Below are positions 26,560-38,631 of a DNA stretch of 64,000 nt, piece after piece. Each line of letters opens with the position of its first letter. Position 1 is the first letter of the stretch. Both the position numbers and the translations under genes were made by a program. The DNA is from Biomphalaria glabrata (taxonomy: Eukaryota; Mollusca; Gastropoda; Planorbidae): assembly GCF_947242115.1 (NCBI RefSeq), contig NC_074713.1:7933501-7997500 (forward strand). The letters are read 5' to 3'. The notes under the pieces were generated by a model. That model worked only from the letters and a program-made list of their open reading frames with translations. It had not been told where the DNA came from and did no database searches.

Positions 26560-27430
26560 AATTAGATCTATTATGTACTAATAGCACTCGTAAACATATA
26601 ATATATATTGGTGCATTATTTAAATCTAGTCTAGTAATGCCCATAATTGCTTTATAGGGATAGACTCAATGGTGTAGGACTAGTACAGTTAATTCATATT
26701 ATATAACTTAAGTTACAATCATTCAGTGGTAGACTAAAAGAGCTGAATACAATATTCTGTATAAAAAATACAATGGAAATTAAGTTAAGGTTAAACCAAA
26801 ATTTTCTAGATACAATCTACATTTCAATATAGGTCTATAAAAAATACTATAATATAGAATTATAGATCTAGATTATTCTAGAGATACTTGTCTATTGAAA
26901 GAAAGAATCTATTATTTATTATCTATAATTAGATTCTAAATCTAGTCATTAATGACCTAGTCTAGAGTCACGAGTCTAGATTCATTATAAGATCTAATCT
27001 AATTCCCTAATAATCTACTTATTTCCACTATCTAGTCTAGATCTAAAGTCTAAATCTTGATAATGAATTACATAATTAGATCTAGGTTTAGAGTAAATCT
27101 AGAATAATCTAGATAATGAATTACATAATTAGATCTAGGTCTAGAGTAAATCTAGAATAATCTAGATAATGAATTACATAATTAGATCTAGGTCTAGTCT
27201 AGAGTAAATCTAGATGATGAATTACATAATTAGATCTAGATCTAGGTCTAGTCTAGAGTAAATCTAGATGATGAATTACATAATTAGATCTAGGTCTAGT
27301 CTAGAGTAAATCTATATGATGAATTACATAATTAGATCTAGGTCTAGTCTAGAGTAAATCTAGATGATGAATTACATAATTAGGTCTAGATCATTAGGTC
27401 TAGATCTAGACTAGATTAAGTTTTAAAGAC
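26560..27430 (-). repeat. TCTAGATC-rich DNA with tandem array in the transposase 5' intron
   Basis: From about 27060 to 27390, seven copies of ATGAATTACATAATTAGATC, each followed by variants of 'taggtctagtctagagtaaatctag', repeat every 47-60 bp. Copy-to-copy length differences come from gain or loss of TCTAG-type words. The flanking 26560-27060 has the same word bias without clear periodicity. Confidence 0.85.
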
Positions 27431-29060
27431 AAGTGTCCGAGATGCGCCTCAAACGGAAAATCAATTAGATCTAAATATTCTTTACAGTATTAAGTACAAA
27501 TTTTTAATTATTTAATATTTCTTAAACACTATCGTTTTATTTATTTAATGTAGCTAATATTATCTGATACTGTAAAATCTTTAACAAAATATCACTAAAA
27601 TCTATTTGGACTTAACAGACGCAAACTAGGACACCATTTGTAAACAAACGAAGTGTTGTCCACTGAAACGCCCCAAACGATGATAAGTAAAATTTCAAAA
27701 AAATATATATTGAAATATATCAAAAAATGTTCATTTAAAATTATTAATTATGAAAATATTTTATTACATACATAAAAATCATTTAATCTTGATTGAAACT
27801 TTCCATGAATAAAGAAAACTTAATATACCCTGAACTCGTACTAGACGCTACACGTGACGTCATAATTTATGCATGGAAAACACCAACACGGGGTCCCATG
27901 GAACGCCTCAATGCCTAACCCAATTTACTTCTCAAAATAAAAAAATGTAGATTATTTTTAATTCTTTCACACGTCTACTATTACATCAACATAATTGTTT
28001 AGGAAATATAAACTTTTTGTTTAGTAACAGGCTTTAAAATTGATTAACTTTACGATTTAAGACTAAATTGTATTCAAGACGCTTCACGTGACGTCATGAT
28101 TGAATGGCTAAATCTAGTAACCTCGTTCTAAAAAAAGCACTTCGATTAGGATATTGCAATCAAACTTATTCGTAATAAGCTTAAATTTCAGTAGAATAAT
28201 GAAATATCTACGTACCTGATGGGTTGTTGTTCCACAAAAGATCACAAAAAACAGTTTAAATGAGATGTTTGTACAAGATTGCCGGCGATTGATCGTGTCG
28301 ACGCTTGGGGCGCATCAATGGTTAATTGTGGGACACGCTATTGTTTAAGTACTCCTGTTAATTACTACGCTAGTATTTCCAGCGGAAGCGGCACTTTTTT
28401 TGTTCTACACAATACCTGTGATGCTCAAAAGAACTCTCATTCATAAAAAGTAGTGTCGTGGGAAAAATAATCCCATTCTTAACACACGCAGCACAGGCGC
28501 TTCATCTGGGACGCCTCGACCTATTTTAAGCTCGTTATGCATGTTTAGAAAGCTTTTAACAAAAAAAATACTTTAAAAGAAATCTTTAATGCTTGTTGTA
28601 ACAGAAATGCAATGTTGAGCATATTATTTATTTCTTGTTTACAATTCATAGAGGATTGTAATTCCGTATAAAGTGGGACACATCGCGATGCGCCTCAAAC
28701 GCCTTTTTGTGGCCGTGTTTAATCAATACTTTGATAACCTTGAGAAAAACTAAATAATGACATTGAAACATGAGGATCTTGTTAACATATCCCAACAAAG
28801 ATGGAAGTTTTATGCCCCTTGGTTTTAGTACGATATTAATTCAATCATACTATGGTGTTCCGTGTTACATCAAAAGCCGCCATTTTGGGTAGTAATTTCA
28901 CACATTTTTTACAATTTCAATATTTCCCTAGCACCTTATGAGCTCAAAATATCAAAATTTATAGATTAACCATTTCTTAATGCAATGTAATGCAAATTGT
29001 CATATTTGAATAACAATCTTATGAAATACAGACTTTTTAGTGAACCAACACCTAGTTGTA

Positions 29061-29081
29061 ACCAGTACTGGAGAAACACTC
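29061..29081 (-). repeat. Right terminal inverted repeat of the 6.5-kb transposon
   Basis: It is the exact reverse complement of 22586-22606, followed at once by the TTAT duplication (29082-29085). Confidence 0.92.
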
Positions 29082-29085
29082 TTAT

Positions 29086-31364
29086 ATCTCTTGACTATTT
29101 TAGATAGTTACAATAGACTGAATAGAGCCTAGGGGATCTGCTTTGAATTTGAACTTCATACTCAAGTCCCAACTATTTGAACTAAATTGTCTAAATCGTC
29201 TTGCTAAGTGACACTAAGTCTGATAGACTAAGTCTAAGGAAGGAAGAGTTACCTTCTACTAAAATTAAGTAAAAAATGAAGTCCTAAGACCTAGATCTAA
29301 GATCTGGTCTACACTAAGTCTAAGTGAGTAAGTCGTCTACTAGATGATAGATCTAATTTTAGACTAGATTCTAGATTAGATCTAATTAAATCTAATTCTA
29401 AACTCTATTTAAGTTTAAGTAAGACTAAGACTACTAGATAGATCTAGATTTTAAGACTCATTTTTAGACTAACTACTCTTAGTTAACTCTGACTCTGAGG
29501 CCTCTACCTCTAGCTCTACTAGCGGCTAGCCTCTCTACTCTAGAGTCTAGACCTAGTATTACTTAGTAGTTACTTAGTAGTATAATAGTATTAAAGTAAT
29601 ATTAAATTGTCTTAATTGTTACTAGATCTACTTGTAAGACTGAGTGTGAGACTCAGTGAGACTAGTCGTAAGTCAGTAGTGAGTAGTCTATCAAAATCAA
29701 AAATCTAAATAAAAAAGTCTAAGAAGTAAAAAAAAGAATCTAGATCTGCACTAACACTTACTTAAATCAACATTAGATCTATGTCTAGAAACCTAGTTAA
29801 AATTCAAACACAAGGTAATTCTAGATTTAGATAATCTAGATCTAGAAATCTAGATCAATGCTTTGATAAAGTTTACAGTGAAATATTTGTCTGTCTTCTC
29901 ACGTTCATTTCAGTGATCAGCACTTACTGACACCGGAAGTTTGTATAAGGAATGAAAAACGGTGAATTATAAGTATTTTGGCACTGTAACAATTGACCTA
30001 CGGTACTAAGATAGTCCAAAAAAAGTGACCGGAGCAGACCCATGTTTAGTTGCTAGATGGATGGAATAGCTGAATATAATAATTATAATAATAATAGGCC
30101 TAATATATATAATCTAACACATTGCATAAGTATAGCCAGTGCTTTTTAAAAAAAAAAAAAAAAAAAAATAGGTGCCGGTACTCAGTGATGGATTGCCTAA
30201 CTTTTAAATACTAATAAATTAGTAATAAACGTTAAAATACGAGAAATAAAACACGTAATACCATTTCCCCACATTAAAAAAGTGCCGGTGCGTACCATAT
30301 AAAAAAAAAAGCACTGAGTATAGCTATTTATCATTGCTAATAACCACTTTTGTAACAAGCCAATGTATTAATTACTCATTACTTAGATTGACTTATAGGC
30401 CCTATATAAATTTAGGGGGATTCGAGAATTAAGAAATATTGGTCAAAAATATTATGCAGAACTATTTCTAGAACTGGATTTAATTCAACCATATTATTAG
30501 TAAGGAAAGAAGTCGACTAGATCTATATAAGTGGCAAAGCAATTTCTAAGCAGGGTGCAGCGTGCAAGGTTACCCAAGAACTCGACTATAAAATGGGCAT
30601 ATACATTGTTTTTTCTTTTAATAATTAGACTTTAAGTGTTTGTCTTGAAATCAATGCTGCCAATTTTCTCCATTCACAGATCCTGCTTGTTTTGTGTTTT
30701 TTTTAAATAGATCTAGGCCTACCTATAGCATGTTGACTTAAATTATATTGTGAGTCATAAACAGCTCATCTTTGACAAATACTTGTCTTTGTAATGCTCA
30801 TGTTGAATGATTCGAATCACTTGAATTTGTGCAAATGAATCAATTATGAATCCTCACCTATACATGTATTACTGTACCATTTATTAATACCTGTACGATC
30901 AATAGGCCTTGATATATGGATAACTATAGCATTATCCACCGGCTACGCAAGCCGGACATCCACCCCAGCCACCAAGCGATTCCCTGCATTCTAAGATGCA
31001 GATAGATCCATGCATATAATGCATAATGCAATATATAAGGCAGAATAAGTAGCACTGATTACTTCAACAGCATCTAGATTTTAACTATAAAATAGGGTAT
31101 ACGTACTATAGATATTTTAAAAAAATATTGCGATTGATGCAGTATTTGAACTGTGTATATATATTATATATGAGCTGACTTTATATTATTAAAGTAATTT
31201 AAATAAGCTTTTTTTTTATCAGCATAGACTTCATAGAGCAATCTAGATCTAGTCTGCTATATATATAGCCTATCTTATCTTCTTATCTTATGTAATACAG
31301 AGAGATTATAGTGTCGTGCTAATAGTAGGCCTATTCTAGATCTAGACTAATTTGTTTTAGCATT
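29086..31364. other. Intergenic DNA, TCTAGA-rich
   Basis: No gene is seen. From 29280 to 29880 the sequence is dominated by AGATCTAG, CTAAGTCTAAG and similar words, apparently decayed simple repeats like those at 20400-21060 and 26560-27430. A MITE sits at 30137-30316. The stretch from 30400 to 31360 is ordinary AT-rich DNA in which I see nothing further. Confidence 0.6.
30137..30316. mobile_element. 180-bp hAT-type MITE with perfect 8-bp duplication
   Basis: The ends are CAGTGCTTTTTAAAAA on the left and AAAAAAAGCACTG on the right, with GTGCCGGT blocks just inside both ends (GGTGCCGGTACTC; AGTGCCGGTGCGTACC). AGTATAGC flanks both sides (30129-30136 and 30317-30324). No gene inside. Confidence 0.9.
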
Positions 31365-31798
31365 AGAGCAGTGAGATTCATAACAAACGAATATTCACAC
31401 TTGACTAGAGTAGGCCTATAACAAACACCTTTAGTAAAATCACTAAATTTAGAAAGCATTCAGGATAGAAGACTCAAAAGTAAAGTAGCAATTAGACTCT
31501 ATATATAAAACACCGAACCATTTTCTTCAAATACAAAAACAAAATTTAATAAAATACTCAGAAAGACACAAAGATAAACGCACATTCCTCGTCCCATATG
31601 CTAGGACAAATTTGTACAAATACTTCTTCTTCCCCAGTGCTATTAGAGCATGGAATGGGTTGCCTGAGCTAGCCAGGAAAACCAGTGATTTGGCAGAATT
31701 TAATGTATTTTAATTTAATATGCATGACTGAATGCATGACGCTTAGGACGTAATCATCTTTTTTTGAAGTAACGTCTGTATTATATAAGATAAGATAA
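31365..31798 (+). mobile_element. LINE 3' end (L2/CR1-like reverse transcriptase tail)
   Basis: Pieces of a reverse-transcriptase C-terminus can be read: VRFITNEYSHLTRVGL near 31370, then in another frame HKDKRTFLVPYARTNLYKYF and SAIRAWNGLPELARKTSDLA, ending in a stop at 31710. A short tail with AGATAAGATAAAT follows. Frameshifts and stops show it is dead. The same family occurs at 32522-32640 (+) and 53200-53580 (-). It ends about 130 bp upstream of the menin start codon. Confidence 0.75.
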
Positions 31799-31926
31799 AT
31801 ACCGTATTCTGATTCAAACGAATAGTTGAATGAGTCGTTTTGTGAGAGTTAGATTCGGATCATTTTAAATCGGTCGCCTAAATTGAATGCATCACTTGCC
31901 ACAACATTTATTAATCAGCATCAAAG

Positions 31927-34900
31927 ATGGCGTGCTTTCGAGATAAAGTAAAGAAACATTTTCCGCTCACTGACATTAAAAGTGTAATTAATCTTTTCAA
32001 AGAGCAACTTGAGTCAAACGAAGAGCCAAATCTTGCCCTGCTTTCCATTGTATTAGGTTGCATAGAAAACACATTGACTTTGAATAGAGCTGTCCCAACT
32101 AACGATGATACTAAGTTGCTGCGTCCAATATTTCCAATTGTTGACTTCAGTACAGTGGATGCTTTGTATACCCAATTTGAAACATTGGTCAAAGGTTCGG
32201 TTGACTTAACAAAATACCCCAGTGGATATTCAAATAGAGATTTAGTGAAAAAAATTTCGGATGTCATATGGAGCTCTTTATCAAGAAGCTTCAAAGACAA
32301 AGCTCATTTACAATCATTGTACAGTTTCCTGACAGGTACTGGATTATAGTGGATAGTCACTGTAGAATACTGTAGATTAAGATTTAAGATAGAATCTAGG
32401 TTCTAGATCTAGACTATTCGCTATTATTTATTATAACTAGATCTAATCTAGATATCTATATATAGAGTCTATAATTTAAATGATAGATCTAGAGATACAT
32501 TTTTACTAGATTCTAGATTTAACTCAGAAAGACACAAAGATAAAGGCACATTCCTCGTTCCATATGATCATATGCTAGGACAAGTTTGTACAAAAGTTTT
32601 CAAAAGCTCCTTCTTCCCTAGCGGAAGCTGGAAGGATTCAAAATCAAAACCATCGTGATGACACTCTTATAACACAACATACTTAGATACCATAGGACCT
32701 GACAGCCATACAAGTGACTCGTTACTACCTTCCATTATAAATAAAAATAAGGCCTGTCTTCGAGTCCTAAGATTAGTGAGGAATGCAGTATTTTCTGTGG
32801 CTGTGCAGCCCCAGCTGTGACCTCCATATTTTGCCACATCATGGGCAAGCAACCTGAACCTTCCGTTATAACTTATTTTTAAAAGTTACTGGTCCTGTTG
32901 ACAAATTTTTCTAAGTTGTACAGTAACTATTTCATTGTACACTGGCTAGTGATTAACTTTTCTATTAAATGATTTATACAAACTTTTATTTTTACTATGG
33001 TAAACAAACATTTTTCTAGAAGTTAGCCATGTGTAAGGATTAAAATGTCAATTAAAAGTTATTATTTTATATTGTAAGTACAAAAAAAGATATTGTAAGT
33101 ACAAAAAAAGATATTTGATTATAATTGATATTTTGAAGGAAATAAACTGGACTGTTTTGGTGTTGCTTTTGGGGTGGTAGCTGCTGCACAATTGTTGGGT
33201 CGCAATGACATCCATTTGTCACTATCTGAAGATCATGCATGGGTGATATTTGGAGAAGATGGAACAGATACTGCAGAAGTCACATGGCATGGTAAGATGT
33301 TTCTAAATTAATTTATCTTTTTTAATTTCTTTCCCCTTTTCAATATTATGTTATTGTAACATAAATTATTTTTAAAAACTCCATTATAAATAAGTGATTA
33401 TGAATACTCTGGAACTTTTTTTTTCTAATATGGCACAGGTAAAGGCAATGAAGATAAAAGAGGTCAGTCTATTGCTTTGAGTGTGGCAGAGAAGTCTTGG
33501 TTGTACCTCAATGGTCATCCAGTCATTTGTAATCGTATGATTGAGGTCGCCGCCATTGTGTCTGCAGCAAATCCATCCATCAATTTTACAACAGACAGTA
33601 TTGAAATGGGAGCACTACAACAGGTAATGTAACTAACACTTTGATTACGTATGTATTGCTTTATTTCTCGTTCAACTAGTCCATAGAAATGCTGTTAAAA
33701 ATAATAGTCATTAGTTTAACAGACCTGCCTACCGTTACGCAAAATGCGTATTCGTTAAGTAAAATCTCCCAAAAATGACCGTCAGTACGCAAATACGCAT
33801 TGAACCCGTCGCGTTACACATTTCGTATCTTTTTTTTCCCTCTCTTGACTAGCTTACGAGTGGTCACGGAAGTCACGCTAAGCTGTCCTGTGGGGGGGGG
33901 GGGGGGGGACAGAAAAGGTGGGGGAACACATTGTGTCCAGATCTATACGTTGATTGGTTCTTAAAAGCAATTAGATTTAGTCTAGAAATGAAGAACGCGA
34001 GAGTGAGGGAGTGGCGGGTTGGTACCATCAGTTAGCTGATACACCAACGTGACTTTTTTTTTTTAAACTTCATTAGTAGAAATTAATTATGTTGAATCCC
34101 TGATTCCCGTATTCATTTGTATAGAAAAAAATATCGAAGTGCTATCGATTCAAAACACATTGAGTGACATTGTAGATATCTAGTCTAGATCTAGATCTGG
34201 ATTCTAGATCTAGAATCTAGATAACTTGAAACTTGTTATACAGGAGTAGATCTAGAATCTAGAGTCTAGCTAGTCATTACGCTATGTCATGATTCTCTAC
34301 ATTACTCTACAATCTAGATCCAATTTAGTTGTAGTATGATTTAGATTAACTACATCTAGATCGATAAACATCTACTACCATCTAGTCTAGATCTAGACTA
34401 GATATATATATATATATATATATATATGACTATTATGTCAAAATAGTGGATCGCGTAAGTCACAGTAAGTGTTACGCATTTAGGTGCCAAAATATGCATT
34501 TTGACCATCAGCGTTACGCATTTGGACTTTTTTTGGTAAGCAGGTCTGGTTTAAGGTTTAGATTTTATATTTTTTAAAAGTTTGCCCTGCGATGTTGTAT
34601 GTTGACCATATTAATTAGCAACACCTCTTCTTCTGCATTTTCATTTCCATGTTGGAGAGTTTAGATAACCAGTTCTAAATCTGAAATGGACTGGTTTCCA
34701 GATCAGGGAGCTCTCCGTACAATATTTTTTCTAAAGTAGTATCTTGGGGCCAGTGTCTTGTTTGTGCCAGTCTGTAAAGTAAGCAGCTTTGAAGCATGTG
34801 GTCAGCATTCTCTGGAGACACCTCACGCAGGGCATATTTCCCTAGATCCCCTTAATAGCTTCTCAAACATTCTGTTGTGCCCTGTTTGAAGGAGAAAAAT

Positions 34901-37900
34901 TATTTGTCCATTATCACTGAAATATCCCATTTGTATCGATAGCATCATCATCACAAAATTTTTACAAACACAATAAAAATATCCATTATACCATATGACA
35001 CCTTTTGCTGTTTTCTTGGCCCTATGTTAATTACTTACTTACTTAGTACTTACTTAGGTCCTCCCGCGCCGTTCGGCGCATTGGGCGGCAAGCTGTCTCC
35101 ATAATGATCTGTCACTGGCAATGTCTGAAGCCTCTTCCCATCTGGTGTCCACTGTTCTGAGGTCCTCCATGAAGGTGTGTCGCCAGGTAATACGAGGACG
35201 TCCCTGTTTGCGCTTTCCTCGTTTTGGCTTCCATGTTATCGCAACTCTTGGTGTGCGTAATTCATTTTGACGTAGAACATGTCCCGCAAACCTCATGCGA
35301 CGCTCAGTCACAACCTCACTAAGTGTTCGATTTCTGTTACCAGAATGTTAATTACAACAGAATTTTAGGATTTTATGTACCTGAACAAGATGTACCTATT
35401 CCTTTTAGTCCAGACTGTGTTTTAATATCTAGGACAATTACAGAAAACCTTGATATATGATGACATTATCATTAAATTTATTCCAAATGGCAAAAAAATG
35501 TTTTATCTATGCTTCTTATAAATGACATGAATTTCAACCATTGGATTCTTTCCAGGCATCTTCTACTACCTCCTTACAGTATTTTTAACTACAGGAATTA
35601 TTATCTTCAGTCTAAAGGAGCATGTAGACAGTTGAAAACATAACAAAATAAAAGCTTAACATTAATTAATAAATTTATATTTTTTGTAGCCAAATTTGTT
35701 ATTATTTTTTTTATTTTTTTTATTGCTTTTTAGGAGTTGTTATGGCTCTTATATGATAAAGGACATCTCTCCAAGTAAGATTTTTTTCCTTAACAAATAT
35801 ATATGCTTTAAGATTATTAGACTTAAGCATTTCATTTTTGGTATTTAAGCAAAAATTCGGATGTAATTTATGGAAAATTTTTCTTGGTTATCAAGATAGA
35901 ACAAAAGACATAAAGAAGAAAAAAAAATTGTATTTATTCAAATAAACCACAAAAATGCAAATTTTTTATAGTCATCACCTGTCCCTAAGTCTGATGGACC
36001 AATGATCCACACATGATCTGTTGACTTGTTCTCTCCATTCCTTTCTGTTACCAGAATTAGTCACTTCCATTGTATAAATGGGATTTGTGGCCCATTGTAT
36101 AATCTATTATTAGTTTTTTTTCTAATTTAAACGCTGTATATAAAAATAATTCTAGATTGTAGCCTACTTGCAAATTCAGCGTTGAATGCGCCCTCATAGA
36201 GGGGTTAGGATTAGCTAAGGCTTTGTCATTGCCCTCCATGATAATTACAGCAGCTGGCTTGTTTAGTCTGCACATATTAATACATTATCATCAGTTGGTA
36301 TCCCATGATGTTCTAATACTGAGTCTGATTTTCGCAGCAATTAGACCAGTTCCAGTAGGCATTCAATTTGCTAGAATATTATTCCCCAAATCTTATGCAT
36401 CATGATGTGCCACAAACCAGACTTGCTGCAGCAGTTAAGTCATTCTAGACCTGAAGCAGCTTATGGACTGCATCTAGTAATGTTTTGGTTTTCACAAGAC
36501 TTTAGGTAGAGAATATATATCCCATAGCAATCAATTTTCAAAGGTTTTCTCTAAGATGTTCAAGTCACTCAATCTTTAGAAACTTCTGAAGCATATCTGG
36601 ATTTCTGTCATATCAGATTTTTAGCGATAATGCATTGAATAGGCTATGTCAGCATGTTATAAAGTAATATAATGAAATTAAAAGAGCAGTTATTGAATAG
36701 AAAGTACATTTAGGTTCTTTTTTTTTTTTTTCAATTGTTGTGCTGTGAAATCAATAATACCTGTAAGTAAGCTCTTTTATAATAGAGCCCTAATTATTTA
36801 TACTATTATTTGTGTAACAAAATGTTTGTTTCAGATATCCCATGGCTCTAGGTAACTTGGGTGATTTAGAAGAAATCTCTCCCACTCCAGGCCGACCACC
36901 ACCTCTGTGTATATTCCAAGAAGCCATCACCTCAGCCATTAAACATTATGACAATCATCATGTATACCCTTATACTTACATGGGTGCCTATCTTTACAGG
37001 AAGCGCTGCTATAAGGAAGCAATCAAATGTTGGGCTGAGGCCTCAAATGTAATCAGGAAGTAGGTCCATTCTTTTCAATCCATTTTTAGCGGCCCCCGAA
37101 AGGGGAAAAGACGCTATTAGTTTTGTGTGAAATGTCTGTCCGTCCGTCCCGTTTAGATCTCATAAACTAGAAAAGATAGTGAAAATCCGACATCACAATA
37201 TTTTACACCATTCAAAGTTGTTATGCAACGAAAAATCTGATTTTTTAAATCACTTATGCAAGCAGTTTTTTCATAAAAATACACCACTTTTACAACTATT
37301 GACTATTAAACACTCAAACACTTGAGGCTCTTTATTAGGGGAGACGACAGTTTTCCATATTTTTAACACATTTATGCAAACGGTTGTAGATTTTTTGTCA
37401 AAAAATTTTGTTTTTATAATTGTATTGTTAAGTTATGTAAGTTCTGTTATACTAAGTACTATATTTACACACAAACAAATGTTTACTATTTTTTTAAAGA
37501 GAAAAAATCTATTTAGTATGCATTATAAGTTAGACATAATTTAAAACAAATAGTAATCTTGTAAAATGCATTTTCTTGTCCCCCTTTTTTTTTTTTCTTC
37601 TATTTACGGAAACGTCTTTTTCCATGAGGATTCGAATAAGAGATTGAGCCTTTTAAAAACAATTACATCAATTATAAAACTTCAGTTAGGCCGGTAAAGC
37701 ACTTGGCTCCCGAACCGTGGGTCCCGGGTTCGAATCCTGGTGAAGACTGGGATTGTTCGAATCCTGGTGAAGACTGGGATTTTCAACTTTGGAATCTTTG
37801 GGTGCCTCTGAGTCTACCCATCACTAATGGGTACCTGACATTAGTTGGGGAAAAGTAAAGGTGATTGGACGTTGTGCTGGCTACATGACACCCTCATTAA

Positions 37901-38593
37901 CTGTAGGCCACAAAAACAGATGAACTTTACTCTGTCCTAAAGACCACAAGGTCTGAAAGGGGAACTAGTTAGGCCAGGTTCGCATCTAACTTTACATTCA
38001 CTTTCGCCTATCCTTTGATCTGCTGGACCGTTGGGGCACTAAACAAGATCTGTCAACCTTCTTTCTCCATTCTTATCTGTCATTTGTCTTTGATATGATT
38101 TCATTTGGATGTTCTTTCTGAAAATATTGAAGCCTGCCTGGGTGGACCACTTTGGGGGCCTATTTTGAGTTTGTTTTTCCACACAAACTGTCTTTGTAAC
38201 CTCGTTATTTAAAATTCATGGTTACAAACATTGTCTTTTAAGTGGTACTAGTGTTTCTGAATTAATTATTTTGCCTTTCCTTCAACTAGTTAGTCTTTGG
38301 TCTTGTTCATGTTGCCCTAAAAGTATGAAATAATAAAAAGACAAGAAAAAGTGTACAATTTCATTAAACCACACTTCACCTATCCCTTTGTTGGGCACCA
38401 CTCAAGATCTGTCACCCATCCTCCATTCCTCTCTTGTCTTTTGCCTTGGATAGAACCTCTTTCAATGGCAAGCCCGTCCATTCTTTTATGATGTCTTCCC
38501 TTCGCCTTTTCTGTCTGTCTCTTCTTCTTTTTCCTGGTGCTGTTCCCTGAAGGAATGTCTTTGCAATCCCCTAAGACCTTGTAATATGGCCAT

Positions 38594-38631
<38 letters not shown>

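Larger units (their letters stand above)
22586..29081 (-). mobile_element. DNA transposon with four-exon transposase gene (possibly Sola-like)
   Basis: The ends are identical 21-bp inverted repeats starting GAGTGTTTCTCCAGTACTGG, at 22586-22606 and 29061-29081. The element is flanked by TTAT at 22582-22585 and 29082-29085. The similarity stops exactly at these borders. The inside holds the transposase-like gene (23320-26517), a long 5' intron with a tandem array, a probable non-coding first exon ending at 28216 (CATCAG before GTACGT), and about nine copies of a two-part motif near both ends. Sola elements are known for 4-bp target duplications, which fits, but the family was not verified. A gene-length frame without stops, matched ends and a clean duplication suggest a recent, perhaps still active, insertion. 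Confidence 0.88.

Noticed and set aside
31911-32300. Open frame of 129 codons on the minus strand
   Set aside because: Antisense shadow of menin exon 1.
37693-37966. tRNA gene (perfect B box at 37728)
   Set aside because: The head does not fold as a full tRNA by eye, is followed by a shared 200-bp body and has a target duplication: it is a SINE. The same applies to 15718.
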